From NCBI GenBank assembly GCA_018401115.1, contig JAGYKX010000003.1:1-64000 (forward strand): DNA of 64,000 bases, in the 5' to 3' direction. Numbering within the stretch: the first letter of the stretch is position 1; the number at the start of each line of letters is the position of its first letter. This DNA is from Flavobacteriaceae bacterium (GTDB taxonomy: Bacteria > Bacteroidota > Bacteroidia > Flavobacteriales > Flavobacteriaceae). The position numbers and the translations under genes are program-made. Positions 56,638 through 64,000 of the stretch are shown here, piece by piece. The notes beneath the pieces are model-generated. The model was not told the DNA's origin and searched no databases. It saw only the letters and a program-made list of their open reading frames with translations.

Positions 56638-56659
56638 AGAAGGTATTTAACTCCCTTCT
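56638..56659 (+). promoter_or_regulatory. 5' leader hairpin of DUF6341 gene
   Basis: AGAAGG and CCTTCT are a perfect 6-bp inverted repeat with a 10-base loop, at the predicted 5' end of the transcript. It could stabilise the message. Confidence 0.3.
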
Positions 56660-56724
56660 CAAAGATAAAGTTACGCTAAATAATAAAAATTTTGGCCTTG
56701 TTTTATCGAGGCTATTTAAAATAA

Positions 56725-56955
56725 ATGATCATGATGATTTCTCTTTTCAAAGCCATTGAAAGTCTCTTTGTAGATTTTTTATTCTTACCTTTTGACGCTT
56801 TACGCAGTATGGATAATTGGTGGGGAGCCAACGCACTAAACTGGGTTTTTATGCTCATTGGCGCTGCCGCCATGGTATATTGGATGCTGCAATTAAAAGG
56901 ATTCAGTGATTCAGGAGAAGAAAACAAAGACGTTTCTGCACACTCTTATATTTAA
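56725..56955 (+). CDS. DUF6341 family small membrane protein
   Basis: Protein of 76 residues with one central membrane helix (about 32-53, LNWVFMLIGAAAMVYWML) and an acidic C-terminus ENKDVSAHSYI. Homologues of this type, sometimes mislabelled uracil phosphoribosyltransferase, occur beside DUF6427 in flavobacteria. There is no phosphoribosyl-binding motif, so that label is wrong. The start has two further in-frame ATGs (codons 3 and 4); the first is used. Function unknown. Confidence 0.75.
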   Translation: MIMMISLFKAIESLFVDFLFLPFDALRSMDNWWGANALNWVFMLIGAAAMVYWMLQLKGFSDSGEENKDVSAHSYI

Positions 56956-56984
56956 TACGCAGGGCCTAACCCATATAACATATT

Positions 56985-57015
56985 AAAAAAAGCCCGCTAA
57001 TAGCGGGCTTTTTTT
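56985..57015. terminator. Bidirectional terminator between DUF6341 and purD
   Basis: AAAAAAAGCCCGC and GCGGGCTTTTTTT around a 5-base loop; A and T runs make it work on both strands for the convergent genes. Confidence 0.92.
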
Positions 57016-57019
57016 GGGC

Positions 57020-58294
57020 TTAATCAAGATCAAAACCTAAATCTTCTCTATAGTATATGTCTTTAAAAGAAATGCTTTTTAATCGATCGTAAGACCTGGA
57101 CAAAGCTTCTTTATAATCGTTTCCAAAACTTGTTACGGCCAAGACCCTTCCTCCGTTGGTTACCACCCTGCCGTTTTGAATTGTTGTTCCCGCATGAAAA
57201 ATTAAAGCATCGCTAGGGGTTTCCAAACCTGATATTTCATGCCCCTTTTCATAGGCTTCTGGGTAGCCGCCTGCAACGCTCATCACAGTGGTGGCTGTTC
57301 TTGGGTCCATTTCTAATTGGATCTGATCTAATGTTTGCTTAGCTACGGCATTGAACACCGCGACTAAATCTGTTTTTAGCCTAGGCAAGACTACCTCTGT
57401 TTCTGGATCACCCAAACGCACATTGTACTCTATGACAAAAGGGTCTTCGCCTACTTTAATCAGGCCAATAAAAATAAAGCCTTTATAAGGGAGGCCGTCT
57501 TTTTCTAAGCCTTGAATCGTAGGTTCCACTACCCTTTTATGAATCTTATCCATAAAGGCTGTGTCTGCAAAAGGTACGGGAGAAATAGCGCCCATACCAC
57601 CCGTGTTGAGTCCTGTATCTCCAGCGCCAATTCTTTTATAATCTTTGGCTGTAGGGAGTACTTTATAGTTTTTACCATCTGTTAAGACAAAACAAGACAG
57701 TTCAATCCCGTCTAAAAACTCTTCAATCACCACAGTGGTACTGGCTGCGCCAAATTTAGCGTCTACCAACATGTTTTTCAATTCTTCCTTAGCCTTTGCC
57801 AAGTCTTCTAAAATAAGCACCCCTTTACCAGCCGCTAAACCGTCTGCTTTTAACACATAAGGAGGCTTCAATGTATCTAAGAAATTATAGCCCACTTCCA
57901 AGTTTTTAGCTGTAAAAGCTTGGTAGGCTGCTGTTGGAATATGGTGACGCATGAGAAATTGCTTTGCGAAATCTTTGCTGCCTTCTAAGGCGGCAGCAGC
58001 TTTCTGAGGGCCTATCACTGGAACATCCGTAAGGGCTGGATCAGCTAGAAAGAAATCGTGTACCCCCAATACTAGAGGGTCTTCTGGTCCTACAACAACC
58101 ATTTGAATGTCATGGGTCAAGACCGCTTCCTTAATAGCTGGAAAATCGGTGACACCAATCGCTAAATTAGTCGCTATCTGAGCCGTTCCTGCATTTCCAG
58201 GAGCTACAAACAACTGGGTAGGAGTTTGGCTTTCTTTAAGCTTCCATGCAATGGTGTGTTCACGCCCTCCGGCGCCTAGAATGAGAATATTCAT
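57020..58294 (-). CDS. purD: Phosphoribosylamine-glycine ligase
   Basis: GAR synthetase of purine synthesis, joining glycine to phosphoribosylamine with ATP. From the ATG at 58294 the product is 424 residues, starting MNILILGAGGREHTIAWKL; the nine extra codons in the track are not needed. The ATP-grasp core shows LKADGLAAGKGVLI and the signature NVRLGDPETEVVLPRL. It follows the dTDP-rhamnose block after 60 bases and may be cotranscribed; the pathway is unrelated. Confidence 0.96.
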   Translation of the reverse strand: MNILILGAGGREHTIAWKLKESQTPTQLFVAPGNAGTAQIATNLAIGVTDFPAIKEAVLTHDIQMVVVGPEDPLVLGVHDFFLADPALTDVPVIGPQKAAAALEGSKDFAKQFLMRHHIPTAAYQAFTAKNLEVGYNFLDTLKPPYVLKADGLAAGKGVLILEDLAKAKEELKNMLVDAKFGAASTTVVIEEFLDGIELSCFVLTDGKNYKVLPTAKDYKRIGAGDTGLNTGGMGAISPVPFADTAFMDKIHKRVVEPTIQGLEKDGLPYKGFIFIGLIKVGEDPFVIEYNVRLGDPETEVVLPRLKTDLVAVFNAVAKQTLDQIQLEMDPRTATTVMSVAGGYPEAYEKGHEISGLETPSDALIFHAGTTIQNGRVVTNGGRVLAVTSFGNDYKEALSRSYDRLKSISFKDIYYREDLGFDLD

Positions 58295-58354
58295 GAGGGT
58301 AAAATTTTTGTAAAAATACACTTTGTAAAAGAAACCCTTTGGCTCTCCGTAAAT

Positions 58355-59347
58355 TTATTTAAAGTCTCTGTGTGCCTTAGCGTTTAGTTCTTCCAAAGGC
58401 AGGGACTTAAAATAGTCAAAAACTTTGGCAATCCCCTCTTTCCTAGATACTTTAGGGGTCCAATCCAGCACTTTTTTAGCGAGTGAAATATCTGGTTTTC
58501 GTTGGAGTGGGTCGTCCTGAGGAAGGGGCTTAAAGACTATTTTTTGATCTGTACCGCTGAGGCGTTGAATTTCCTGAGCAAATTCTAGAATAGACGTTTC
58601 GTGAGGGTTTCCAATATTGACAGGCTCCGCATAATCAGACATAAGTAAGCTATAAATGCCGGCTACCTGATCTGAAATATAACAAAACGACCTGGTCTGG
58701 CTTCCATCACCAAATACAGTAAGGTCTTCTCCCCGGAGTACCTGTCCCATAAAAGCAGGGACTACCCTTCCGTCATTGAGCCTCATTCTAGGGCCGTAAG
58801 TATTAAAGATTCTCACAATACGGGTCTCTAGTAAGTGAAAACGATGGTAGGCCATGGTAATAGATTCCATAAAGCGTTTAGCCTCGTCATAGACGCCCCT
58901 AGGTCCTACAGGGCTAACATTCCCATTGTAGTCTTCTGTTTGTGGGTGTACCAAAGGGTCTCCGTACACTTCTGAGGTAGAAGCAACTAAAATTCTGGCG
59001 TTTTTCTCCTTGGCCAAGCCTAATAAGTTGTGAGTGCCCAAGGCGCCTACTTTTAGGGTTTCTATGGGTATTTTCAGATAGTCAATAGGACTTGCAGGAG
59101 AAGCGAAATGTAAGATATAATCCAATGCACCAGGCACGTGTACAAAAGTGGTGACGTCGTGGTGGTGAAACTCAAAATTGGGCAAAGAGAACAGGTGGGA
59201 AATATTTTTTAAATCTCCTGTGATCAGGTTGTCCATTCCAATGACATGAAAGTCCTTTGCTATAAAAAAATCACAGAGATGAGACCCTAAAAAGCCCGCA
59301 GCTCCAGTGATTAAAATTCTTTTTTTTGTCAGTGTTGTATGCGTCAT
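58355..59347 (-). CDS. UDP-glucuronate decarboxylase-like SDR
   Basis: Extended short-chain dehydrogenase, 330 residues from the ATG at 59347. The dinucleotide motif is [10 protein letters not shown], and the catalytic YxxxK is YDEAK with upstream STSEVYGDP. The sequence is UXS-like ([29 protein letters not shown]), so it likely makes UDP-xylose from UDP-glucuronate; a related epimerase is possible. It follows rfbD by 23 bases. The product may feed the same glycan as rhamnose. Confidence 0.88.
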   Translation of the reverse strand: MTHTTLTKKRILITGAAGFLGSHLCDFFIAKDFHVIGMDNLITGDLKNISHLFSLPNFEFHHHDVTTFVHVPGALDYILHFASPASPIDYLKIPIETLKVGALGTHNLLGLAKEKNARILVASTSEVYGDPLVHPQTEDYNGNVSPVGPRGVYDEAKRFMESITMAYHRFHLLETRIVRIFNTYGPRMRLNDGRVVPAFMGQVLRGEDLTVFGDGSQTRSFCYISDQVAGIYSLLMSDYAEPVNIGNPHETSILEFAQEIQRLSGTDQKIVFKPLPQDDPLQRKPDISLAKKVLDWTPKVSRKEGIAKVFDYFKSLPLEELNAKAHRDFK

Positions 59348-59370
59348 ATTGAACAAACTTTATAAGGGTA

Positions 59371-60369
59371 TTAAGCGGTCTTTAGTATGCTGAGCACCTC
59401 AGCTAAGGCTTCTTTCCAATGTCTCGCTTTTAGATCTAGTGTGTTTTCTAATACGCTATAGTGAGGGCGAGGCGCTGGTGCTGCGAAATCTTCTGTGCTA
59501 ATGGGTTTTACTGTAATGGGTAAGTTGCGCTGTTCAAAAATAGCGCCAGCCAACTGAGCCCAATGGGCAGGGCCTGTATTGCTAAAATGGTGTATGCCAT
59601 AAGGAGGGGCCTTTGTAGCTATCAGTAAGATTAAAGCTCTGGCCAAATCTAAGGCAGAGGTAGGGCAGCCAAATTGGTCTGCCACCACAGAAATAATTGG
59701 AGGTATACGATCTGAGGTTTGCAGATTTGGTTCCGATATAAAAGAAAGTCTTTCCTGCGCCAAACGCAACATAGTTTTAACAAAGTTGTGCCCAAAAGGA
59801 CTAAATAACCAAGAAGTGCGCACAATATAATGAGGTCCTGAAGCGCCTTGTACCGCTTTTTCCCCTGCCGCTTTAGAGCGGGCATATACGCCTTTTGGGG
59901 CAACGGAATCTGAGGGAGTAAAAGGTTTTTGATGGGTGCTTTTTCCGCCAAATACAAAATCTGAAGAGATATAAACAAAGAGAATATTTCGCTTGGCGCA
60001 GGCTTGTGCTAGCAGCGCAGTGGCGGTTTCATTCACGTAAAAAGCGGCTTGTTCGTCTGATTCTGCTGCGTCTACCTGAGTATATGCTGCGGCGTGTACG
60101 AAGGCCTTGGGCTTATGCTCCTCTATAAGCCTGTCAATGTCCTGAGAAAGACTTTCTCTGAAGTTTAAATCTAGCTGGTCTCTGTCTAAAAAAATATAAT
60201 CATGTCCTGCCGTAAAAGCAGTCTTTTGCTCATGAGTGGGAGTACTGTTTAAAACAGCAGAAGACTTTTGATGGGTAAGCTCATGTTCTAAAATATACCG
60301 CAAAGACTGTCCCAACTGGCCACTAGCGCCCGTGACTAAGATCCTATCTTTTTGTAGAAACTCCCCCAT
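59371..60369 (-). CDS. rfbD: dTDP-4-dehydrorhamnose reductase
   Basis: Last step of dTDP-L-rhamnose synthesis. The 332 residues are longer than the typical 285-300, because of an insertion of about 30 residues after position 25 (SAVLNSTPTHEQKTAF). The SDR motif GASGQLGQSL, VHAAAYTQVDAAE and the YxxxK in VYARSKAAGE are intact. Its ATG overlaps the rfbC stop by one base (TAATG). Confidence 0.93.
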   Translation of the reverse strand: MGEFLQKDRILVTGASGQLGQSLRYILEHELTHQKSSAVLNSTPTHEQKTAFTAGHDYIFLDRDQLDLNFRESLSQDIDRLIEEHKPKAFVHAAAYTQVDAAESDEQAAFYVNETATALLAQACAKRNILFVYISSDFVFGGKSTHQKPFTPSDSVAPKGVYARSKAAGEKAVQGASGPHYIVRTSWLFSPFGHNFVKTMLRLAQERLSFISEPNLQTSDRIPPIISVVADQFGCPTSALDLARALILLIATKAPPYGIHHFSNTGPAHWAQLAGAIFEQRNLPITVKPISTEDFAAPAPRPHYSVLENTLDLKARHWKEALAEVLSILKTA

Positions 60370-60911
60370 TATAAAATATCTTTTAAAAGCGGGAGGGCTT
60401 GGTCTTTTTCAGATAATAAAGGGGTTCTGTCTCCAAGGCCCCAATCGATATTTAGGGAAGGGTCTGCGTAATATATGCCGCCCTCATGGTCCTTTTGGTA
60501 AGGCGCGTCACAGGCGTACACCACTGTAGCGGTATTGGTCAATACAGAAAATCCATGTGCAAAACCCTTGGGTATATAGAGCTGCTTGAGGTTTAAAGCA
60601 CTTAAATTAGTGCGGTGGTGCATACCATAGGTAGGAGAATCCGGCCTTAAATCTACCACCACATCTATAATGTCTCCTTCTAGCACCCGAACCAATTTGG
60701 CTTGTGCATAGTCTCCTTTTTGGTAATGAAGCGCCCTAATCGTTCCTTTCACAGAAGTAGACTGATTCTCTTGGGCTACCTCAAAAGAAATTCCAGTAGC
60801 CTCGAGAAAGTGAGTCTTATTAAAGGCCTCAAAAAAAGAGCCGCGGGCGTCTTTAAATAGGGTTGGAATTATTTCAAAACAACCTTTTAATGGGGTTTCT
60901 ATATAGGCCAT
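60369..60911 (-). CDS. rfbC: dTDP-4-dehydrorhamnose 3,5-epimerase
   Basis: Cupin-fold epimerase, 180 residues. Signature blocks are DARGSFFEAF, IRALHYQ with catalytic His, and IPKGFAHGFSVL. Length is normal. It lies between rfbA (54 bases upstream) and rfbD. Confidence 0.95.
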   Translation of the reverse strand: MAYIETPLKGCFEIIPTLFKDARGSFFEAFNKTHFLEATGISFEVAQENQSTSVKGTIRALHYQKGDYAQAKLVRVLEGDIIDVVVDLRPDSPTYGMHHRTNLSALNLKQLYIPKGFAHGFSVLTNTATVVYACDAPYQKDHEGGIYYADPSLNIDWGLGDRTPLLSEKDQALPLLKDIL

Positions 60912-60965
60912 ACCAGAAGGGGTTTTGCCATTAAGGTCACGTTCATAGTGTTTTTATTCATGATG

Positions 60966-61826
60966 CTATTGGAGGTTTCTCAATAAATTTTTTCCATAGC
61001 CGCTTTTTTCAAGTGGTTTTGCTAAGGCAATAAAAGCATTTTTGCTTATATAGCCCATTTCATAAGCCGCCAACTCTATGGATCCTACACTGAGTCCCTG
61101 TCTGGTTTCTATCACTTCTACAAACTGAGCTGCATGTCTAAGAGAATCAAAGGTGCCTGTGTCTAGCCAGGCGATTCCTGCGTCTAATTTTTGAACATTT
61201 AATTTTCCCTGTTTTAAGTAAGCGCTGTTAATATCTGTGATTTCTAATTCTCCCCTTTGACTGGGTTGAATAGACTTTGCAATGGCCACTACCTCAGCAT
61301 TGTAAAAATAGATTCCCGGTACTGCAAAATTAGAAGCCGGATGCGCTGGTTTTTCTTCTATAGAGAGCACCTTATGGTCTTGGTCAAAAGTCACTACCCC
61401 ATAACGCTGTGGGTCTTGAACAGGGTAAGCAAAAATAGTCCCTCCTTGAGGGTTTTTAGACGCTTGTAGGGTTTTTGATAAACCACTTCCATAAAAAATA
61501 TTGTCTCCTAAAATGAGGGCAACGTCTGAATCCTCAATAAAGGATTCTCCAATAATAAATGCCTCCGCCAATCCATTTGGCGCCTTTTGAACCGCATAAG
61601 AAAACTGACAGCCCAAGGCACTTCCGTCTCCCAATAACTGTTTAAAAAGCGGCGCATCTGTAGGAGTGGTAATGATTAAGATCTCCCGAATACCCGCGTA
61701 CATTAGGGTAGAAATAGGGTAGTAAATCATGGGTTTATTATACACAGGCATGAGTTGTTTACTTACCGCCAAAGTAATGGGGTGTAGTCTGCTTCCGCTC
61801 CCGCCTGCTAAAATAATACCTTTCAT
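60966..61826 (-). CDS. rfbA: Glucose-1-phosphate thymidylyltransferase
   Basis: First step of dTDP-rhamnose synthesis, 286 residues. The nucleotide-binding [30 protein letters not shown] is at the start, and DTGTFDSL plus the C-terminal GYGKNLL are as usual. It follows rfbB by 68 bases. Confidence 0.97.
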   Translation of the reverse strand: MKGIILAGGSGSRLHPITLAVSKQLMPVYNKPMIYYPISTLMYAGIREILIITTPTDAPLFKQLLGDGSALGCQFSYAVQKAPNGLAEAFIIGESFIEDSDVALILGDNIFYGSGLSKTLQASKNPQGGTIFAYPVQDPQRYGVVTFDQDHKVLSIEEKPAHPASNFAVPGIYFYNAEVVAIAKSIQPSQRGELEITDINSAYLKQGKLNVQKLDAGIAWLDTGTFDSLRHAAQFVEVIETRQGLSVGSIELAAYEMGYISKNAFIALAKPLEKSGYGKNLLRNLQ

Positions 61827-61894
61827 TTTCTTTTATTTAAAGGGTTTTAGGCTGCTTTATGGCGCCTCAAACCCTATCGCTAAAATAACACTTT

Positions 61895-62941
61895 CTATTC
61901 CGATTTGTATTGGTTTTCATAATAGGATTTGTAAGCGCCAGAAGTAACCTGACTTAACCAATCTGGATTTTCTAAATACCATGCAATGGTAGCGGCCAGT
62001 CCAGCTTCAAAAGTATGGGCTGGTGTCCAACCCAAGCTTCGCTCTATTTTGCTAGCGTCTATGGCATAACGAAGGTCGTGTCCCGGACGGTCTTTTACAA
62101 AAGTAATCTGCTTTTGTGCCGTTCCTTGGGGCCTGTTTAAGCGGGCATCCATTTGGTCGCACAAAAGGCGAATAAGGTCTATATTGGTATATTCATTGTG
62201 CCCCCCTATGAGATAGGTTGCTGCATTTTCTCCCTGATGGTAGACCTGATCTATGGCCAAGGCGTGGTCTTTAACATACAACCAATCCCTGGTGTATAAG
62301 CCATTACCGTAAATAGGGAGTTCCTTGCCTTCTAGGATATTGTGAATACAAAGCGGGATGAGCTTTTCTGGAAAATGATTGGGGCCGTAATTATTAGAGC
62401 AATTAGAGATTACATAGGGCAAACCATAGGTTTCTCCATAAGCGCGCACCAAATGATCTGCGCTTGCCTTTGAGGCGGAGTAAGGGGAATTAGGCGCGTA
62501 TGGGCTTTCTTCTGTAAAATAGCCCTCACTTCCCAAAGCGCCAAAGACCTCATCGGTACTGATCTGATAAAAGCGTCTTCCCTCAAAGGATTTCCAATGG
62601 GTCTTGCAAGCGCTTAAAAGCACTGCTGTGCCTTTAATGTTAGTATCTATAAAAGCCATAGGATCTTTAATGGAACGGTCTACATGACTTTCTGCTGCGA
62701 GGTGAATAACCCCTTTAATGTCGTGTTTTGTAAAAAGGCGGTCTAAAAGCGAACTGTCTGTAATACTTCCTTTTACAAAGGTATAATTGGGCAACTGCTC
62801 TATATCTTTGAGGTTTTCTAAATTACCTGCATAAGTCAGTGCATCTAAATTAATAATATGGTAGTCAGGATATTTTTGAACAAACAAACGCACCACATGA
62901 GATCCAATAAAACCAGCGCCACCTGTAATGAGTAATGACAT
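61895..62941 (-). CDS. rfbB: dTDP-glucose 4,6-dehydratase
   Basis: Second step of the pathway, 348 residues. GGAGFIGSHVVRL binds NAD; STDEVFGALG and YSASKASADHLVRAY (YxxxK) form the active site. The family block NCSNNYGPNHFPEKLIPL is present. It abuts the DUF6909 gene with a gap of two bases, so DUF6909 is probably the operon leader. Confidence 0.97.
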   Translation of the reverse strand: MSLLITGGAGFIGSHVVRLFVQKYPDYHIINLDALTYAGNLENLKDIEQLPNYTFVKGSITDSSLLDRLFTKHDIKGVIHLAAESHVDRSIKDPMAFIDTNIKGTAVLLSACKTHWKSFEGRRFYQISTDEVFGALGSEGYFTEESPYAPNSPYSASKASADHLVRAYGETYGLPYVISNCSNNYGPNHFPEKLIPLCIHNILEGKELPIYGNGLYTRDWLYVKDHALAIDQVYHQGENAATYLIGGHNEYTNIDLIRLLCDQMDARLNRPQGTAQKQITFVKDRPGHDLRYAIDASKIERSLGWTPAHTFEAGLAATIAWYLENPDWLSQVTSGAYKSYYENQYKSE

Positions 62942-62943
62942 AA

Positions 62944-64000
62944 CTAATTGTTTAAGATTTGGGTGAGTATTTTTTCTGTAATGAGGTAGGTAGGTTTTAC
63001 CCCTGTAGTACCAAGCCCTCCAGAGGCTAGTGTACTACCTGTTTCCAATGGGTTGTCTGAGGCGTAATACGCGTAATTCACTTCTACGTCTTCACGAATG
63101 CTCCTGCGTACCCTAGAAGCAGACTGTATGGCTTTTTGATAATGCACCCCTTCCATCTCTAAGCCAATCACATTCCAAGTAGACTCGTGAAAGTAGGTCA
63201 AAATGTCTTTGTTCTGAAGCGATGTTCCTAAAACAGAAATCATAGCGCCTTCTAACACCAGTAGATCATGGCCTTCAAAATCTGCCGCACAAAGCTGGTT
63301 TTTAAAGGGATAGTTGTCTGCAGAACCCTCAAAAATATGGGCATTTGGAATCATTAAATCTCCTTTTCCTCCTTCTAAAATTCCTGCTTTCCCCATGATA
63401 GAGATAGAGTGAACATCTAAAAATAAAGGAGTTTTTCTATTCACTTTGTAGGGCTTTAACAGCTCGTCCATAGTCTCATAGGCCTGCTCTCCAAAGGCGT
63501 AATCCATTACAAAAATAACAGGCGCTTTTGCTGGGTCTTTAAATGCAGGCAGAAAATGGCTCTGTCCGGCTGCTTTGGCTAAATCAAATATTTGTGTGTC
63601 TATATTGGTCCCGGATTGGTCTGGGATAAAGGTCATTCCATGGGCTGCAGCAAATTCAGTAACCTGAGCCCTAAGAGACTCGTTTTCTGCTGCACTTAGA
63701 GCTTCATATATGGCTAGATCGCTGCTTTTTTCAAAGGCTTTGCCCAAAGCTTTCCTCGCGAAAAGGGCATTCATAACAGAATGCATATTAGCGCTAATAA
63801 TGTGCAAAGGACGGCCCAAAAGGTCTTGTTTTATGAGCGATTCTTTAATGGCGTTAGCCCATTTTTCACCATGGATATGGTGGCCCAAACGCTCCCTGAG
63901 TAGTGGGCTAAAGGTAATGGTGCGCTTTTCTCCTGTGGTCTCTTCTTCAATAGCCAAATTCCCCAACCAGTAAATCACTTTTAAAAAGCGCTCTGGTTGT
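62944..64000 (-). CDS. DUF6909 family protein, 3' part (runs off window)
   Basis: The open frame continues upstream of the GTG at 63978 to the window edge (QPERFLK precedes VIYWLGNLAIEEE), so the gene is truncated at its 5' end by the window, not by a real start. The visible 350 residues match the C-terminal part of the DUF6909 family. A region starting PLHIISANMHSVMNALFAR and FVMDYAFGEQAYE recalls nucleoside phosphorylase or AMP nucleosidase-like folds, with a late NVIGLEMEGVHY. The biochemical role is unknown. It heads the rhamnose operon, with a two-base gap to rfbB. Confidence 0.78.
   Translation of the reverse strand, partial: QPERFLKVIYWLGNLAIEEETTGEKRTITFSPLLRERLGHHIHGEKWANAIKESLIKQDLLGRPLHIISANMHSVMNALFARKALGKAFEKSSDLAIYEALSAAENESLRAQVTEFAAAHGMTFIPDQSGTNIDTQIFDLAKAAGQSHFLPAFKDPAKAPVIFVMDYAFGEQAYETMDELLKPYKVNRKTPLFLDVHSISIMGKAGILEGGKGDLMIPNAHIFEGSADNYPFKNQLCAADFEGHDLLVLEGAMISVLGTSLQNKDILTYFHESTWNVIGLEMEGVHYQKAIQSASRVRRSIREDVEVNYAYYASDNPLETGSTLASGGLGTTGVKPTYLITEKILTQILNN

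Overview
The window reads as chromosomal DNA of a member of the Bacteroidota, almost certainly a marine-type Flavobacteriaceae. Reasons: several intergenic regions carry the Bacteroidota promoter pattern (TTTG, about 20 bp, TAnnTTTG); gliding and type IX secretion (T9SS) genes are present (gldH, sprE/porW, and a cargo with a type B sorting domain); the ATP synthase locus lacks atpD and atpC and follows atpZ, DUF6168 and a bactofilin; and many lineage-typical families occur (DUF4292, DUF5687, DUF4254, DUF6427, DUF6341, DUF6909, HU-CCDC81/SPOR). Gene density is high, with no gene-free stretch above 300 bases. I saw no tRNA, rRNA, CRISPR array, insertion sequence or prophage.

Layout. 0-2.7 kb: hflX and a secreted serine hydrolase. 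2.7-8.7 kb: haem biosynthesis cluster on the minus strand (hemA, hemC, hemD, hemE, hemF, hemB in transcription order), with hemB and hemE broken by homopolymer indels. 8.8-10.6 kb: AraC regulator and a ThuA-like secreted protein. 10.7-14.2 kb: sdhCAB. 14.2-20 kb: succinyl/3-oxoacid CoA-transferase, then PBP1A, gldH and ricT. 20-28.6 kb: trhO, recA, plsC, trpS, dprA, a cell-division-type SPOR protein, an acyl-CoA thioesterase and a lipoprotein 5'-nucleotidase. 28.8-33.1 kb: envC (frameshifted), a DUF4292 lipoprotein, dut and a flippase (frameshifted). 33.2-42.1 kb: atpBEFHAG preceded by DUF6168, atpZ, bactofilin and sprE. 42.1-46.4 kb: a two-gene ABC exporter, a ferredoxin-type oxidoreductase and glutathione peroxidase. 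46.4-51 kb: a two-gene surface locus made of a 910-residue repeat protein with a C-terminal endosialidase chaperone (S74) domain and a 609-residue T9SS cargo. 51.1-53.9 kb: membrane-anchored AraC regulator and an arsenosugar-type pair (peroxidase-like protein, radical SAM ArsS). 53.9-57 kb: GT9 glycosyltransferase, DUF4254, DUF6427 and DUF6341. 57-64 kb: purD, a UDP-glucuronate decarboxylase-like gene, the complete dTDP-L-rhamnose set rfbDCAB, and the 3' part of a DUF6909 gene running off the right edge.

The genes mostly serve core metabolism (haem, respiration, ATP synthesis) and the envelope (peptidoglycan, LPS-type sugars, lipoproteins, gliding/T9SS). The most unusual piece is the surface locus at 46.4-51 kb: nine perfectly spaced 17-residue beta-roll repeats and a duplicated flanking module sit in a protein with a self-cleaving-type S74 end, encoded with zero spacing next to a calcium-binding T9SS cargo. 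Five single-base homopolymer indels in four conserved genes (hemB twice, hemE, envC, flippase) look more like sequencing or assembly errors than real gene decay.
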